Source: an uncultured Clostridia bacterium | GTDB lineage: Bacteria > Bacillota > Clostridia > Christensenellales > Pumilibacteraceae | NCBI GenBank assembly: GCA_947385185.1 | Contig: CANDJX010000073.1 | Span: forward strand, 1 to 8,101 | DNA: 8,101 bases | Direction of reading: 5' to 3' | Shown here: positions 7,524 through 8,101 of the stretch, piece by piece | Layout: every line of letters begins with the position of its first letter | Position numbering within the stretch: position 1 is the first letter of the stretch | The notes under the pieces: model-generated | What the model was told of the DNA's origin: nothing | Database searches by the model: none | What the model saw: only the letters and a program-made list of their open reading frames with translations | Translations under genes and position numbers: made by a program

Positions 7524-7538
7524 TTACACAACGTGTAA
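7524..7538. promoter_or_regulatory. Palindrome TTACAC-AAC-GTGTAA upstream of the -35
   Basis: Two perfect 6-base arms are separated by 3 bases. The centre is about 48 bases upstream of the predicted start and just outside the -35 of the minus-strand promoter, a position typical of an activator or accessory operator. The regulator is unknown. Confidence 0.4.
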
Positions 7539-7702
7539 TTATGAAGAACGAAAGGTTTTATTTTGAAAATAATCGGTCGAAATTTATGCGCATACGGCAT
7601 TTATGATATAAAAAACCGGACAAAATGTCAACGTCGTTTATAAGTTGCGCAAATACAATCTTTTCAGTTGCCTGCGGAGACTATTTTTCTTTTCAATGTG
7701 TG
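7539..7702. other. Intergenic AT-rich stretch without a recognisable gene
   Basis: Reading frames here are short and show no protein-like composition. The only notable item is CGGTCGAAAT at 7574-7583, identical to the core of the palindromic-repeat right arm, possibly a relic. Confidence 0.5.
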
Positions 7703-7774
7703 TGTCATCCCGAGCGAAGCCGAGGGATCTAAAAAAGATTTCTCCGTTACGCATACGCTCCGGTCGAAATGACA
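7703..7774. repeat. Palindromic intergenic repeat, copy 2
   Basis: TGTCATCCCGAGCG at the left and CGGTCGAAATGACA at the right are imperfect inverse complements. GGATCT and AGATTT pair around a short A-run, so the 72-bp unit can fold into a long hairpin. It belongs to the same family as the element at 6667 in the same orientation. It starts the array that continues to 7915. Confidence 0.82.
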
Positions 7775-7915
7775 AGAAAGGGAGTTGGATTTCTCCGCTA
7801 CGCACCTTGCGGTGTTTTGGTCGAGATGACAAGAAAAGGACACTTACGCTTCGGTCGAGATGACAATGAAGGAGTTGGATTTCTCCGCTACGCTTACGCT
7901 TCGGTCGAAATGACA
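7775..7915. repeat. Tandem extra right arms of the palindromic repeat
   Basis: Three further right arms follow copy 2, each ending GGTCGA(A/G)ATGACA, at 7831, 7865 and 7915. A 23-base block is repeated exactly at 7781-7803 and 7871-7893, offset by 90 bases; the middle arm (about 7838-7865) is shorter and lacks this block. There is only one left arm for four right arms. Short open frames through here encode only repeat-derived peptides and are not genes. Confidence 0.8.
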
Positions 7916-7933
7916 GATAAGTTTTTTAACAAT

Positions 7934-7978
7934 CCCCTCAGTCGCCTGTCGGTGACAGCCCCTTGATAAGGGGCGCCT
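7934..7978. repeat. Second repeat type: adjacent double hairpin
   Basis: CTGTC-GGT-GACAG (7946-7958) is followed at once by CCCCTT-GAT-AAGGGG (7959-7973). The text resembles another common intergenic palindrome class that mistranslates to PLSRLSVTAP-like peptides. It has no T-tract, so a terminator role is unlikely. Confidence 0.6.
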
Positions 7979-8101
7979 CTATTACGTGTTCCTGCTTTTG
8001 CTTTGATAAATGGCGTCTCATAAAGATAAGTTACAAAAGATAAATCTGTAGCGATACGGCAACAACGAGAAGAATACATTACACGTGCTGACTTTATTCG
8101 C
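7979..8101. other. Right-edge stretch with no identified feature
   Basis: No supported gene or RNA is seen. A minus-strand frame runs from 8079 into the repeats, but its second half is repeat-derived. The window ends before any new gene is clear. Confidence 0.4.

Noticed and set aside
7703..7915. Possible CRISPR array
   Set aside because: Repeat units are unequal in length, the intervals are themselves repeat-derived, and no cas gene is present.
7638..7966. Short open frames on both strands across the repeat array
   Set aside because: Their peptides are translations of the palindromic repeats (for example SSRAKPRDLKK) and not conserved proteins.
7894..8079. Minus-strand frame of 61 residues at the right edge
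   Set aside because: Its C-terminal half is the translated double-hairpin repeat and the array end; the first half is not recognisable, so a gene cannot be supported.

Overview
The window reads as a chromosomal segment of an uncultured Bacillota bacterium, probably a gut-type Clostridia. The basis is protein style, the RecF and glutamine-dependent NadE families, AT-rich spacers with sigma-A-type promoters, and compact palindromic intergenic repeats. This assignment is an inference; no rRNA or tRNA is present to anchor it. Two compositions are obvious: the genes at 1-6460 are GC-rich (38 G/C in bases 1261-1320), while about 6840-7700 is strongly AT-rich (10 G/C in bases 7201-7260).

Region 1 (1-6460) is a plus-strand block of three genes. 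A very large acidic protein, missing its N-terminus at the window edge, carries one textbook EF-hand calcium loop and appears to be built from diverged repeats. I do not recognise its family. Its stop codon overlaps the ATG of recF (TAATG), so the two are probably translationally coupled. After 40 bases comes a glutamine-hydrolysing NAD+ synthetase (nadE) with both catalytic domains intact. The usual recF neighbours (dnaN, gyrB, dnaA) are not seen.

Region 2 (6461-6983) is non-coding but rich in structure. It holds an inverted repeat next to a perfect TATAAT, a 15-bp hairpin, a branched terminator-like fold ending in six Ts (together a candidate small RNA or structured nadE 3' UTR), one full copy of a palindromic repeat, and a strong bidirectional terminator between convergent genes.

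Region 3 (6984-7538) is a minus-strand, AT-rich gene for a small four-helix membrane protein of unknown function. It is driven by a perfect TTGACA-17-TATAAT promoter with a 15-bp palindrome just upstream.

Region 4 (7539-8101) has no convincing gene. It contains a second copy of the palindromic repeat with three extra tandem right arms, then a different double-hairpin repeat, then about 120 bases with nothing identifiable.

The recF and nadE products serve housekeeping roles (gap repair, NAD synthesis). The repeat-built protein and the repeat-flanked membrane gene are the accessory elements. The best candidates for something undescribed are the modular protein coupled to recF and the structured RNA after nadE.
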